From JBBQVS01 sp964250805 (lineage in GTDB: Bacteria > Chloroflexota > Ktedonobacteria > Ktedonobacterales > Ktedonobacteraceae), in contig CAXUHG010000010.1 in the NCBI GenBank assembly GCA_964250805.1, forward strand, positions 1-64,000: a stretch of 64,000 nt of DNA. Reading direction: 5' to 3'. The notes below the pieces were generated by a model, which searched no databases, was not told the DNA's origin, and was given only the letters and a program-made list of their open reading frames with translations. The position numbers and the translations under genes are program-made. Positions 51,191-60,169 of the stretch are shown here, one piece after another. Every line of letters begins with the position of its first letter. Position 1 is the first letter of the stretch.

Positions 51191-53161
51191 ATGATCTTTT
51201 TGAGTGCATTGCTCCGAGAGAGCGTATATGATAGCGAGAATCGACGCGTGGGCGTGGTGCGCGATGTCTGCGTCGAGTTGAAAGAGACGTTTCCCGTAGT
51301 CACAGCCATAATTGTACATCCTGTATTGGGCACAGGCACGCACGATACGATTATTCCCTGGTCACAGGTGCAGACGATAGAGGATGTCCGTGTCCATTTG
51401 ACTGTTCCACAGAGCCAGATTGTCTCCTACACGCCAAGAACGGATGAACTATTATTGCGACGCGACCTGCTGGATAAGCAGATTGTGGATACGCAAGGGT
51501 TTCGTGTCGTCAAAATCAACGATCTCAAACTGGCACAAATCAAGAAAACGGCGCGTCTGGTAGGCGTCGATATCGGCTTTAGTGCCCTGTTGCGTCGCCT
51601 CGGCATGGAGGCACCCGTTGATGCGTTGAGCCGTGTGATGCGCTTGCAACTTTCAGAGCGCACCATCACATGGAACTACGTCGAGCCGATTCAGATGGTA
51701 CGTGCAGGCACAAGCGGTCAAACGGACGAGCTGGCGGCTGTTGGAGCTGGTACAGGGACACGAACTAGCACGGTTGCTAACAGTGGGGTTGTGCCACAGG
51801 TACAACTGAATGTTAGTCACAACAAACTTGCAGAACTGCATCCCGCCGATATCGCTGATATCCTGGAACAGCTAGATGTAGAGGATGCGGGAGCCTTCCT
51901 GGGTAGCCTCGACACTGAGACCGCCGCCGACACATTGAACGAAATCGAATATCCTCGACAATCTGAGTTACTGGGTGAGATCGCCCCCGAACGTGCTTCG
52001 GACCTACTCGAACGTATGGCACCAGACGATGCCGCCGACATTCTCGCTGAGATGTCGCCTGCTGATGCCGAGCGGCTCCTGAACCTCATGCCAGCCAACG
52101 AATCTAAACCGATCCGCGACCTGTTGCGCTACGGTGCGGAGACGGCGGGCGGCATCATGACAACCGAGGTACTTGCCCTGCCACGAGATACAACCGTCGA
52201 GGAAGCCTTGGCCTATATGCGCACTCACTCGGAACACCTTGAGATGGTGTACTATCTCTACATCGTAGATGCGGAGCGTCACCTGCTGGGCGTAGTTTCG
52301 TTGCGTCAATTGGTCACGGCAGAGCCGGGAAAGAGCATGGGCGACCTGATGGATGCCGATGTCATTAAAGTTCAGGCCAATATCGACCAGGAAGAGGTTG
52401 CGCGTCGCATCTCGAAATACGACCTGCTCGGCATTCCCGTTGTCGATGAGGAGAATCATCTGCTGGGCTTGATTACCGTTGATGATGTGATCGACGTGTT
52501 GCATGAAGAGCAGGCTGAGGACATTTCCGATATTGCCGGTGCCGATGTGCAGGAGTCTGAGGATGAAGAGAAATTCTCGTGGCGTACCGCTATCAACCGC
52601 TTCTCGTGGCTTGGCGTCAACGTTATTGCAGGCTTTATTCTAGCACTTGTGCTAACACAGGTCTTTGGCTCGCTTCTACGCAACAACGTTGCTCTCGTGT
52701 CAATCGCAAACATTGCTCTCGCCATGCATTCACATATCGCGCTCAATGGAGTATTCTGTCTAGTGCCAATGCTACTCATGACGAGTGGTCGCATGGGATC
52801 CCAAGCACTCGGCGTCGCGGGCTGGCGTCTACGGGCATTTCATGGCAGAGACCTGTGGCAGAGCATTGGACGTGAACTACAACTCAGCACCTTTGGCGGT
52901 GTGCTTGCCAGCCTGCTCGTTGTTATCCTCACGCTGTTCCTGTTCCAGAACATCCTGCTCAGCCTCGGCCTCGGTCTCGGCTTCGGCTTCACACTGCTCA
53001 TTGCCGCCCTATGTGGCCTTGCTCTACCCAATATCTTCCAGCGTCTACGACTACGTGGCATCCTCATCAGCGGTCCCCTGCTCGACCCCATCATCGCTAT
53101 TGTGAGCTTGAGCATCTTTTTGGTAGTGACGCTGGCAATTATTGATCGGCTGGGGGTGTAA
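51191..53161 (+). CDS. MgtE-like divalent cation channel/transporter with N-terminal PRC barrels
   Basis: A 656-residue protein. Residues 1-160 contain PRC-barrel-like modules (LLRESVYDSENRRVGVVRDVCVE). Then come the MgtE N domain (LAELHPADIADILEQLDVEDA, DDAADILAEMSPADAE), two CBS domains (VLALPRDTTVEEALAYMR, IPVVDEENHLLGLITVDDV) and about five C-terminal helices. In MgtE, cytosolic Mg2+ bound by the N and CBS domains closes the pore. The pore signatures are altered: PMLLMTSGRMGSQAL in place of a PxxxGxGGNxGxQA-like stretch, and no Asp at the usual D-V position near ISGPLLDPIIAIVS. The ion may therefore differ. The start is ATG 51191. Confidence 0.85.
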   Translation: MIFLSALLRESVYDSENRRVGVVRDVCVELKETFPVVTAIIVHPVLGTGTHDTIIPWSQVQTIEDVRVHLTVPQSQIVSYTPRTDELLLRRDLLDKQIVDTQGFRVVKINDLKLAQIKKTARLVGVDIGFSALLRRLGMEAPVDALSRVMRLQLSERTITWNYVEPIQMVRAGTSGQTDELAAVGAGTGTRTSTVANSGVVPQVQLNVSHNKLAELHPADIADILEQLDVEDAGAFLGSLDTETAADTLNEIEYPRQSELLGEIAPERASDLLERMAPDDAADILAEMSPADAERLLNLMPANESKPIRDLLRYGAETAGGIMTTEVLALPRDTTVEEALAYMRTHSEHLEMVYYLYIVDAERHLLGVVSLRQLVTAEPGKSMGDLMDADVIKVQANIDQEEVARRISKYDLLGIPVVDEENHLLGLITVDDVIDVLHEEQAEDISDIAGADVQESEDEEKFSWRTAINRFSWLGVNVIAGFILALVLTQVFGSLLRNNVALVSIANIALAMHSHIALNGVFCLVPMLLMTSGRMGSQALGVAGWRLRAFHGRDLWQSIGRELQLSTFGGVLASLLVVILTLFLFQNILLSLGLGLGFGFTLLIAALCGLALPNIFQRLRLRGILISGPLLDPIIAIVSLSIFLVVTLAIIDRLGV

Positions 53162-53163
53162 TT

Positions 53164-53294
53164 GTAGGGACCAGATGTATCGCGTCCGGCGTGCGATTAT
53201 CGCGCGAGATCAGATCCGATACGGCTTGTATTCAAGGTTCATCAAGATTTCGCTCAATAAATTGAGCAACGGACGCGATACATCTGGTCCCTAC
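53164..53294. repeat. MITE/REP element, reversed copy
   Basis: The outer ends GTAGGGACCAGATGTATCGC and the inverse are perfect. The inner palindrome GCTCAATAAATTGAGC lies on the right, so its orientation is opposite to 30591-30725. It begins 2 nt after the MgtE-like gene stop. Confidence 0.9.
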
Positions 53295-53325
53295 GGAAAG
53301 CCAATGAATCAAGATTGCGAGACTG

Positions 53326-53610
53326 TTACTTGTCCTTTAGGTAGTCTAAGTCTTTTTGAAAATCGCGGATCACTTCCTCTGCAATACGCAATACATCTTC
53401 TCTAACTCGGACTTCTTGTTGCGACTTATTATTCTGCGGCTCTTGTTGAGGCACAGGTTTCTTATCTACCTTTTTCTGCGATTTCATGAATGCACCTTCG
53501 AGGGCTGCTCTGTCACGCAGCAGCCCCTTTTGTCCAGTAACGCTTTCGTTAAATCGGATAACCTCGTCTTCTGTAAGATAGACAAGTGGATCAGGAATGT
53601 TTATCGCTCT
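53326..53610 (-). pseudogene. Doc-family toxin 5' remnant fused in frame to a charged tail
   Basis: The minus-strand frame directly after the stop at 53611 reads IPDPLVYLTEDEVIRFNESV and then KGLLRDRAALEGAFMKSQ. This is the beginning of death-on-curing (Fic/Doc) toxins. No start codon precedes it, and the HPFxDGNKR catalytic part is absent. After MKSQ it turns into a Lys/Gln-rich sequence (QKKVDKKPVPQQEPQNNKSQ) and a helical end (LRIAEEVIRDFQKDLDYLK), stopping at 53326-53328. The part from ATG 53487 could also be an independent 53-residue gene with a weak GAAGG site. Confidence 0.6.
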
Positions 53611-54096
53611 CTACCCAACGCGTTTCAGCACGACCACAGGAATGCGCCGCGTCGTATTGCGCTGATACTCAGCGAAGTTGGGCATCTGTGTCGCCACCTG
53701 GTTGAACAGGCGGTCACGCTCCTCCCCTTCGGGAACTATTGCCTGGGCCTGGAAACGCTCTGATCCAACCTCAACTGTAACATTGGGATTTGCGACCACG
53801 TTGTAGTACCAGTCGGGATTAGTAGGCGCACCACCTTTTGATGCAATGATGAGGTAGTTATCGCCATCTTTCGCATATGCAAGCGGATTTGTGCGTGGCT
53901 GCTTGCTCTTCGCTCCAATCGTGTTCAGCAGAAGCAAGGGCATATTAGCGAATTGACCGCTCTTGATCTTACCTCCATTAGCACGAAATTCCTCGCTAAG
54001 TCTTCGGTTGAAATCGTTAAAGGCGTTCATATCTACTTCTGCATGAGAAGCACCTGCGTATTGATCACTACTGCTCTTGTCGTTGTTGTCGTTCAT
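53611..54096 (-). CDS. Deazaflavin (F420)-dependent nitroreductase/quinone reductase family protein
   Basis: A 161-residue split-barrel protein of the Ddn/Rv3547 family. Family features are the N-terminal helix FNRRLSEEFRANGGKI, LLLLNTIGAKSKQPRTNPLAYA, YLIIASKGGAPTNPDWYYNVVANPNVTVEVG, and the ending TTRRIPVVVLKR. Members use reduced F420 to reduce quinones or nitro compounds; some use other flavins. Chloroflexota commonly make F420, but no F420 synthesis gene is visible here. The start is ATG 54096 with AAAGGAG 7 nt upstream. Confidence 0.88.
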   Translation of the reverse strand: MNDNNDKSSSDQYAGASHAEVDMNAFNDFNRRLSEEFRANGGKIKSGQFANMPLLLLNTIGAKSKQPRTNPLAYAKDGDNYLIIASKGGAPTNPDWYYNVVANPNVTVEVGSERFQAQAIVPEGEERDRLFNQVATQMPNFAEYQRNTTRRIPVVVLKRVG

Positions 54097-54182
54097 TGTT
54101 ACTCCTTTAAAAAATCTGTTCTGGGCATAATGGCGTATCTACCAACTCCATATGGGGAACGGAAATTGCTGCGCTCGTCTGT

Positions 54183-54206
54183 GGGCGTGATAAATCAGGC
54201 CCCTAC
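54183..54206. repeat. Solo MITE end, GGGCGTGATAAATCAGGCCCC type
   Basis: This is one terminal repeat of the family seen at 24981-25123, without its partner. It lies in the 54097-54593 gap, which otherwise is AT-rich and holds only the promoter below. Confidence 0.7.
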
Positions 54207-54447
54207 GCCTGTCCAGTCTTTCTTATTTCCCTTTTGGTAGGAACTAGATTTCCTACACTATATCATATAACTCTCAAGGCATGATTTCTAATTCCTTCGT
54301 CTTTTCCTATGTCCTTTTCTCCTATTTAAGCATAAGGAGCATCCCTTCGCTTTGCATACTTCCTAATTAAAGCAAATTAATAGAAAGGGCGGGGATGACG
54401 TTTTGAGCTAATTTGGAACACATTATTCTATTGTGCCTCTCAAAACA

Positions 54448-54477
54448 TTGACTTTTTGGGATAGTATATCTTATACT
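54448..54477 (+). promoter_or_regulatory. Candidate sigma-70-type promoter of the Tat-exported protein gene
   Basis: TTGACT (54448-54453) and TATACT (54472-54477) are 18 nt apart, 116 nt before the ATG at 54594. AT-rich surroundings. By eye only. Confidence 0.4.
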
Positions 54478-54593
54478 TTACATAATCAATTAGTCATAAT
54501 ACGAATTGAACGTGTGGGTTCAATTCATTGCTGAGTGTTATGACTTTGGAGCTTATGCGCCCTTTTTTTAATATGCCAAAGGAGGCTTATCTT

Positions 54594-57410
54594 ATGAAGG
54601 AGCAACAGGCGTCGCCGTTATCGGCACTGGGGACTATGGGGCGGCGCGATTTTATCAAGTTTGCAGGTGCGTTAGGCTTATCAATGGGAGCTATTGAGGC
54701 TCTATTGACGCAGCAAGGTGTCGCGCTAGCGGCTGCGCAAGATGTTACGGCAGGACTCGCAGGCTATTGGGGCTTCGACGAAGCAAATGGTACCAACGCC
54801 AACGACTCTTCGGGCAATAACAATAACGCTACTCTAAATGGTGGACCAACAAGGACTGTTGGCAAGGTCAAGGCATCTCTCCACTTCGACGGCAAGGGTA
54901 CCACTGTTGACACGAACAAAAACGTTCTCAACACAGGAGGTAGCTACTCCGTTGCCGCATGGGTGCAGCTCACGAATGATGGCAACTGGGCAACCGCTGT
55001 GAGCCAGGATGGTGCCAACGTGAGTGGTTTCTTCTTGCAGTATACCAATCCAACAGCAGGTGCCGATGGTGGCAAATTTGCCTTTAGCCTCGTCGGTGCC
55101 GACTCTACCTCTAGCGGCACTATTCGCGCAACCTCACCTTTTCGACCACTTACCAACGTCTGGTATCATCTCGTCGGTGTGCATGACGCTGGTGCCAATA
55201 CAAGCAAGCTCTATGTGAATGGCGCGTTGGTGGCTACGCAATCGGTACCCGCTGCATGGAATGCTACAGGTGAGACCGTTATCGGTAGAGCCAAATGGGG
55301 AGGCGGACCAGTTGACTTCTGGCCTGGCAAGATCGACGATGTACGCGTCTACAATCGCGCTCTCAGTGATTCAGACGTGAGCAGTATCTATGATGCCGCA
55401 CCAGCAATCACTCCCGTTCGTCCGCCCGCCGTGCCCTTAATTGTACGTAGCCCGTATGTAAGTACATGGCAAACTTCCGATGTTGCCCCTGGTACATGGT
55501 CCACCTTCTGGACTGGCAGCGTCAAGGCTATCACTGGCATCGCACGCATTGATGGCAACGCTTACATCTTCTTAGGTGCCCCTGGTAATATTGGTACGAC
55601 GCAAAATATGACACAGACACAGCTTGAGATTACGCCGACGCAATCGCGCTACACCTTTCAAGGCGGCGGCGTGACGCTCAACGTCAACTTCCTATCACCC
55701 GTCGAGGCAACGGACTTGCAGCGTCTCTCGATACCATTCGGCTATATCTTCGCACAGGCGCAGAGCAACGATGGCAACAACCACACCGTTCAACTCTACT
55801 TCGACATTTCAGCGGAATGGGCGCATGGCACTGATACCACCCTCGTTACCTGGAACAGCGAACAGGTGGGGCACTCAAACGGCAACCTGACTGCTCTCTC
55901 CGTCACACCTAACTCACCGCAGACGCTCGCTGAAACCAACGACTATCCCTCCTGGGGCACGGCTGTCTGGGCTACTAATAGCCAGTCGAACGTCTCTTCG
56001 CAAATTGGTGCCGATACCGACGTGCGCTCATTAGCCGTCAGTCAAGGCACGCTTAACAATAGTGTCGATGGCAACAAGCCACGTGCCATCAATGATCACT
56101 GGCCTGTCTTCGCCTTTAGCTACGATCTTGGCTCTATCGGTGGACAGGCGAATAGCCCAGCCGTGTTTGTGCTGGGGCATGTGCGCGAACCAGCCGTGAG
56201 CTATCTAGGCAACAGCGTACCTTCGCTCTGGCAATCCTACTGGTCAAGCTGGGAGGCCATGCTCGCCTTTGCCTACGACGATGCAGGAGCAGCACTCAAC
56301 CGCGCAAATGCGCTGGATGATAGTATCACAGCGGCGGCGACGCAAGCCAACGGCGTGAACTACGCCGCCCTCTGTTCGCTCGCTTTACGGCAAGCATTCG
56401 GTGGTGTAGAACTGGTTGGCACGACCAATACGCCCTGGCTGTTCCTCAAAGAGATCAGCAGCGATGGCAACGTCTCCACGGTTGACGTAGTATATCCTGG
56501 TATACCTGTTTTCTACTACACCAACCCATACCTGGTTCGTCTGTTGCTCGATCCCATTATTGCCTACTCAGAGAGCGGCGGTTGGCCTAAAACGTTCGCT
56601 GTTCACGACCTCGGCTCGTCCTACCCCAACGCCACTGGACACAACGATGGCAACGAGGAGGATATGCCTATCGAAGAGTCGGCAAACATGCTGATTATGA
56701 CAGCAGCCTATCTGCATCAGGCAAGTGCTAGCGACGCGAACGCTTATGCGAACGCACACTACAAAATTCTCAAGCAGTGGGCTGATTACCTCGTAGCCAA
56801 CACGCTCGATCCAGCGAATCAGAACCAGACCGACGACTTCACGGGCTTTATTGCTCATAGCTCAAACCTTGCTCTGAAAGGCATTCTAGGTGTTGGCGCG
56901 ATGGGGCAGGTCGCCAATTTCGCGGGCAACAGCGGAGACGCTCAATACTACTCTGGGCAGGCGAGTAGTTTGATTAGTCAATGGGTCACGAAATCGCAGG
57001 ACTCCTCAAACCAGCACCTGAAACTTGCCTACGATCAAGACGGTACATGGAGCCTGAAATACAATGCCTTCCCTGACAAACTGCTCGGCCTGAACCTCAT
57101 TCCGACATCGGTACTACAGGAAGAGGCGGCATGGTATAGCGGCAAGGAAAACCAGTACGGTATTCCACTCGATAATCGTCATACCTACACCAAAGCCGAC
57201 TGGGAGATGTGGACAGCGGCCTCAACCACCGATCCCAACTTACGCCAATTCTTTGTAGACTCGCTCTATGCATTCGCCAACACCACCAGTTCGCGCGTCC
57301 CGTTCACGGACTGGTACGACACTCTCAGCGATACGCAGAGTGGTTTCCAGGCGCGTCCCGTCATAGGTGGCCTGTTCTCTATTCTCGCACGGGTGAAGAG
57401 CGGGAATTAG
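54594..57410 (+). CDS. Tat-exported LamG-domain protein with GtaA-like (DUF4965/DUF1793) region
   Basis: A 938-residue secreted protein. It has a Tat signal with RR at 17-18 (GRRDFIKFAG). A LamG/concanavalin-like domain (about 50-270; YWGFDEANGT, SLHFDGKGT, WYHLVGVHD, GKIDDVRVYNRAL) is followed by VPLIVRSPYVSTW, which opens the GtaA-like region (DUF5127/DUF4965/DUF1793). That region has YDDAGAALNRAN, FAVHDLGSSYPNATGHNDG and an (alpha/alpha)-barrel-like helical end with EDMPIEESANMLIM. Fungal GtaA is an extracellular glutaminase, but the fold resembles glycosidases, so the true substrate is open. The start is ATG 54594 (AAAGGAGG 7 nt upstream), not 54528. Confidence 0.85.
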   Translation: MKEQQASPLSALGTMGRRDFIKFAGALGLSMGAIEALLTQQGVALAAAQDVTAGLAGYWGFDEANGTNANDSSGNNNNATLNGGPTRTVGKVKASLHFDGKGTTVDTNKNVLNTGGSYSVAAWVQLTNDGNWATAVSQDGANVSGFFLQYTNPTAGADGGKFAFSLVGADSTSSGTIRATSPFRPLTNVWYHLVGVHDAGANTSKLYVNGALVATQSVPAAWNATGETVIGRAKWGGGPVDFWPGKIDDVRVYNRALSDSDVSSIYDAAPAITPVRPPAVPLIVRSPYVSTWQTSDVAPGTWSTFWTGSVKAITGIARIDGNAYIFLGAPGNIGTTQNMTQTQLEITPTQSRYTFQGGGVTLNVNFLSPVEATDLQRLSIPFGYIFAQAQSNDGNNHTVQLYFDISAEWAHGTDTTLVTWNSEQVGHSNGNLTALSVTPNSPQTLAETNDYPSWGTAVWATNSQSNVSSQIGADTDVRSLAVSQGTLNNSVDGNKPRAINDHWPVFAFSYDLGSIGGQANSPAVFVLGHVREPAVSYLGNSVPSLWQSYWSSWEAMLAFAYDDAGAALNRANALDDSITAAATQANGVNYAALCSLALRQAFGGVELVGTTNTPWLFLKEISSDGNVSTVDVVYPGIPVFYYTNPYLVRLLLDPIIAYSESGGWPKTFAVHDLGSSYPNATGHNDGNEEDMPIEESANMLIMTAAYLHQASASDANAYANAHYKILKQWADYLVANTLDPANQNQTDDFTGFIAHSSNLALKGILGVGAMGQVANFAGNSGDAQYYSGQASSLISQWVTKSQDSSNQHLKLAYDQDGTWSLKYNAFPDKLLGLNLIPTSVLQEEAAWYSGKENQYGIPLDNRHTYTKADWEMWTAASTTDPNLRQFFVDSLYAFANTTSSRVPFTDWYDTLSDTQSGFQARPVIGGLFSILARVKSGN

Positions 57411-57417
57411 AGTTTTC

Positions 57418-57540
57418 GTAGGGACCAGATGTATCCCGTCCGTCCGCGTGATTTATCACATGAGATCATGCATGAGAGATGGTTCGCAAGAATCTCGCTC
57501 AATAAATTGAGCCAGCGGACGCGATACATCTGGTCCCTAC
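57418..57540. repeat. MITE/REP element
   Basis: Outer ends GTAGGGACCAGATGTATCCC and its near-inverse. The inner palindromes are CGTGATTTATCACATG-like (left) and GCTCAATAAATTGAGC (right). It starts 7 nt after the GtaA-like gene stop. Confidence 0.9.
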
Positions 57541-57565
57541 GCAATAACTGCAAGGTTACAAGATA

Positions 57566-57609
57566 TAGGATAGAACAGACGCACCAATTGGTACGTCTGC
57601 TCTATCCTA
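57566..57609. terminator. 16-bp inverted repeat
   Basis: Arms 57566-57581 and 57594-57609 have one imperfect pair (U·G only in minus-strand RNA). It probably served the GtaA-like gene before the MITE was inserted between them. Confidence 0.5.
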
Positions 57610-57930
57610 ACGAATATATCCTCAAATTCAGTATGGTATAATTCTCAATAAAAGACACGCAATATATCATTTAAGCTCAGCCGCGAGGCACACAGGAACG
57701 GACCATTTGAGCGGAGTGCCTCGCATGGCTTCAGAAGAGGGACGCGCATGATTTGGTTCAAACAGGAATTGAAACAGGTCGTATTGACCCCTACCAAAGT
57801 GGGGGTAGATATGTCTAAAGGGCGTGTGGGGTCTGTCAGAGGATCGCAAGTAATTTATATGTAGAAATCTTCTATTGGTGATGAATGTTGAGAAAAGGTT
57901 CAAAAATAGCAAGACGAGATCAATGAGGAC

Positions 57931-58190
57931 GAGGGCGTAATGAATTATAGTCCCTACAGAGTTCAATCCTGTAAATGTAGCAGGAATTGACGATTTGTAG
58001 GGGCTTTAATTTATTACGCCTGCGAGCGGTTGACAATGATGAAGAGGATTGAGGAACGTTCCCAATGGATGAAAAATGATCAATGGCTGAGAGGGTGTGA
58101 TGAAATCAGACCCATACACTATTTCTACGTCCCCCACCGATCTCGTTAAGGGCTTGAGCCACGGGTCTGATTTCATCACACCCTCTCAGC
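57931..58190. repeat. Nested and broken MITE ends
   Basis: A right end (GCGTAATGAATTATAGTCCCTAC, to about 57957) is followed by a left end (GTAGGGGCTTTAATTTATTA from about 57996). Then comes a 28-bp inverted pair at 58086-58113 and 58163-58190 (GCTGAGAGGGTGTGATGAAA… and inverse). No gene lies in 57541-58300 apart from these, consistent with repeated insertion and decay. Confidence 0.7.
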
Positions 58191-58245
58191 AATAGATCAG
58201 CCAGCAGGATGCAGAGAAGTTGAGCCACGTAGCAGCAAAACCTGC

Positions 58246-58497
58246 TCTAGTCCAGCTTCCAGCCTGATTGGGGATGCAATTTATCCTCTTGCCACTTCGC
58301 AGGATTGTTTACTATGTATGTGCGGCGTCTAGCTCTCCAGCGTCACGAATGATGCGCTCGAAGAAGTCTCGGTGCCAGCCGAAGCCTGTCATTTTCTCAT
58401 CGCTACGCCGGACATAGTAACTCGTCACTCCTTTGAACGTTCGCACTATTTCAGCGACCATTTGGCAGCGATAGGGTGATTTCCGGTACATCTGCAT
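58246..58497 (-). pseudogene. Frameshifted RAYT/Y1 transposase remnant
   Basis: The minus strand reads YRCQMVAEIVRTFKGVTSYY, then GWHRDFFERIIRDAGELDAAHT and a stop at 58312. Shifting the frame there continues with YIVNNPAKWQEDKLHPQSGW and a stop near 58246. The pieces match the C-terminal half of a RAYT (compare VIRTLKA…EHVIRTVSD…YICNNPVSWQ in the intact gene at 32657). The HUH half is missing. It is a second, dead copy of a related transposase. Confidence 0.8.
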
Positions 58498-58686
58498 CTT
58501 ATTGGGGTCTGAGTATTAATGGACCGGAAAACAACGATAAGAAATTTTGGGATTGTCTTAACCTCTTTATTCCCACAAGACCTATATGAACTGTATAGGT
58601 GATATGCAGTGTATGACGTGCCAAATTGTATATGCGATAACGAACGTTATCATGTCTACAAGCTCTTAGAGTGGTTTTACGTACTG

Positions 58687-59040
58687 TTAGCCCATACTCA
58701 ACTCGAATGACCCTATGGTCAATCCCTCTCGGTTCGCAATCTCTGTTCCCAACGTGCATAGTGGCTTGCAGGCCTCGGCGAGGGCCATTCCACTTTCGGT
58801 GAGCGAGTAGACTACTTTCGGGGGAACTTCTTTGAAGTCCTGCCGAATCGCGATGTTGTCCGCCACCATCTCTTTCAGCTCCTGGATGAGCATCTTCTCG
58901 CTGACTCCCCCAACGAGCCTTCGCAACTCGCCGAACCGCTTGGGTCCACTGGCGAGTCGCCACAGGACGAGAAACTTCCACTTGCCCTCGATCAGTTCGA
59001 GAACGACATCAAGACCACAGGAATAGTGTGTCTTCTTCAT
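58687..59040 (-). CDS. HxlR-family winged-helix transcriptional regulator
   Basis: A 117-residue MarR-like regulator of the HxlR class. The family core is seen as GLDVVLELIEGKWKFLVLWRL, GPKRFGELRRLVGGVSEKMLIQELKEM and VVYSLTESG. A conserved N-terminal Cys is at C8 (HYSCGLDVV), the position that senses quinones or aldehydes in YodB, HypR and related proteins. It diverges from an NADP-linked oxidoreductase gene, which it probably controls. I chose ATG 59040 (AAGGAG 9 nt upstream) over 59067. Confidence 0.9.
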   Translation of the reverse strand: MKKTHYSCGLDVVLELIEGKWKFLVLWRLASGPKRFGELRRLVGGVSEKMLIQELKEMVADNIAIRQDFKEVPPKVVYSLTESGMALAEACKPLCTLGTEIANREGLTIGSFELSMG

Positions 59041-59192
59041 ACCTGGTAACTCCTTCTCCCTTCTCAAATGGTGAGGACCTCCATAGAGAACAGTGCCGGG
59101 TACCCTTCTCCCTTCCTCGGAAGCACTGGCAAAGAGCGGTCCTCACAAACACCCTCCATGAGCCTTTTTTCGAGCGCTTCATGCCTAAATGA

Positions 59193-59212
59193 TACTTACA
59201 AAAAAGTTAGTA
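59193..59212. promoter_or_regulatory. Candidate HxlR operator
   Basis: TACTTACAAAAAAGTTAGTA is an interrupted palindrome (TACTTAC/GTTAGTA, 6 of 7 matching). It lies between the divergent HxlR and oxidoreductase genes and closely resembles known HxlR-type boxes with TAC-A/T-rich-GTA halves. Confidence 0.5.
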
Positions 59213-59344
59213 CTTGTCAGAAGGTAATCTCTCTTCTATACTTTATCACAGTGGTTGCGGAAACACAAAACGCACGCCTCTCAACCAAGAAAACACACGG
59301 GATCGCTCAGCTCTTCGCGAAGAGCGGTAAGAAAGGAGCATACT

Positions 59345-60007
59345 TTGAAGATTGGAATCGTTGGTGCCGGCAACATTGGCGGCACGTTGACCCGTCGTCT
59401 CACAGCCCTTGGGCACACCGTTCTGGTTGCCAACTCGAGAGGCCCAGAGAGTCTGGAAAAATTGGCAGCCGAGACTGGTGCCGTACCAGTACCCATTACT
59501 GAGATCGCTCAAGACGTCGATATGGTCATCGTGTCCATCCCCCTGAAGAACATTCCGAGCCTGCCCAGCGGAGTCCTTGATGTTCTTCCCGCAGGCGTGG
59601 TGGTCGTCGATACCAGCAACTACCAACCAAAACAGCGCGATGGCAAGATCGAGGAGATCGAGAACGGCATGACCGAGAGCCGATGGACCGAAGCTCACCT
59701 CGGTCACCCAGTGGTCAAGGCATTCAATACCATCTTTGCCAGACACCTGCTGACGCTCGGCAAACCCAGTGGGACTCCTGGCCGAACCGCGCTGCCAGTG
59801 GCCGGCGATGACGCTTCGGCAAAGACTGTCGTGATCAAATTGATAAATCAACTCGGCTTCGATGCGGTCGATGCTGGTGGTCTGGACGATTCCTGGCAGA
59901 TGCAAATGGGGACGCCGGTGAGTGGTCACTCAGAGCTGGACAGCGAAGGCGTCCGAAAGGCACTCGCCGCTACAAGCCCGGAGCGCCCCGCTGAGTGGCG
60001 TGCCTGA
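59345..60007 (+). CDS. NADP(H)-binding oxidoreductase (F420-dependent-NADP-reductase-like)
   Basis: A 220-residue Rossmann protein of the NADP-oxidoreductase/F420-reductase group. It has GAGNIGG at 7-13, then NSRGPESL after the second strand for the NADP phosphate, VIVSIPLKN and VKAFNTIFARHL (the family's AFN). In archaea these enzymes move hydride between F420 and NADP; in bacteria many are stress-induced reductases of unknown substrate. The start is TTG 59345 with AAAGGAG 5 nt upstream. The divergent HxlR gene suggests control by reactive quinones or aldehydes. Confidence 0.85.
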   Translation: MKIGIVGAGNIGGTLTRRLTALGHTVLVANSRGPESLEKLAAETGAVPVPITEIAQDVDMVIVSIPLKNIPSLPSGVLDVLPAGVVVVDTSNYQPKQRDGKIEEIENGMTESRWTEAHLGHPVVKAFNTIFARHLLTLGKPSGTPGRTALPVAGDDASAKTVVIKLINQLGFDAVDAGGLDDSWQMQMGTPVSGHSELDSEGVRKALAATSPERPAEWRA

Positions 60008-60169
60008 AGGAACACGACGACATGACTCCCTAGACAACGGGGCGAACCTCGGACACCTCTCGAAACGAAATTTGCACATCTCAGGTCTCTGTGATCGTGA
60101 GTTTGATGAGACAGCGGAAAACAAAAATTGTTGCTTTTTTATTCTACAATAACAAGGAGAAAGAAGACT

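Noticed and set aside
53356..53763. 135-residue ORF on +
   Set aside because: It is antisense to the F420-dependent reductase end and the Doc remnant, with a Cys/Leu/Arg-rich composition and no start signal.
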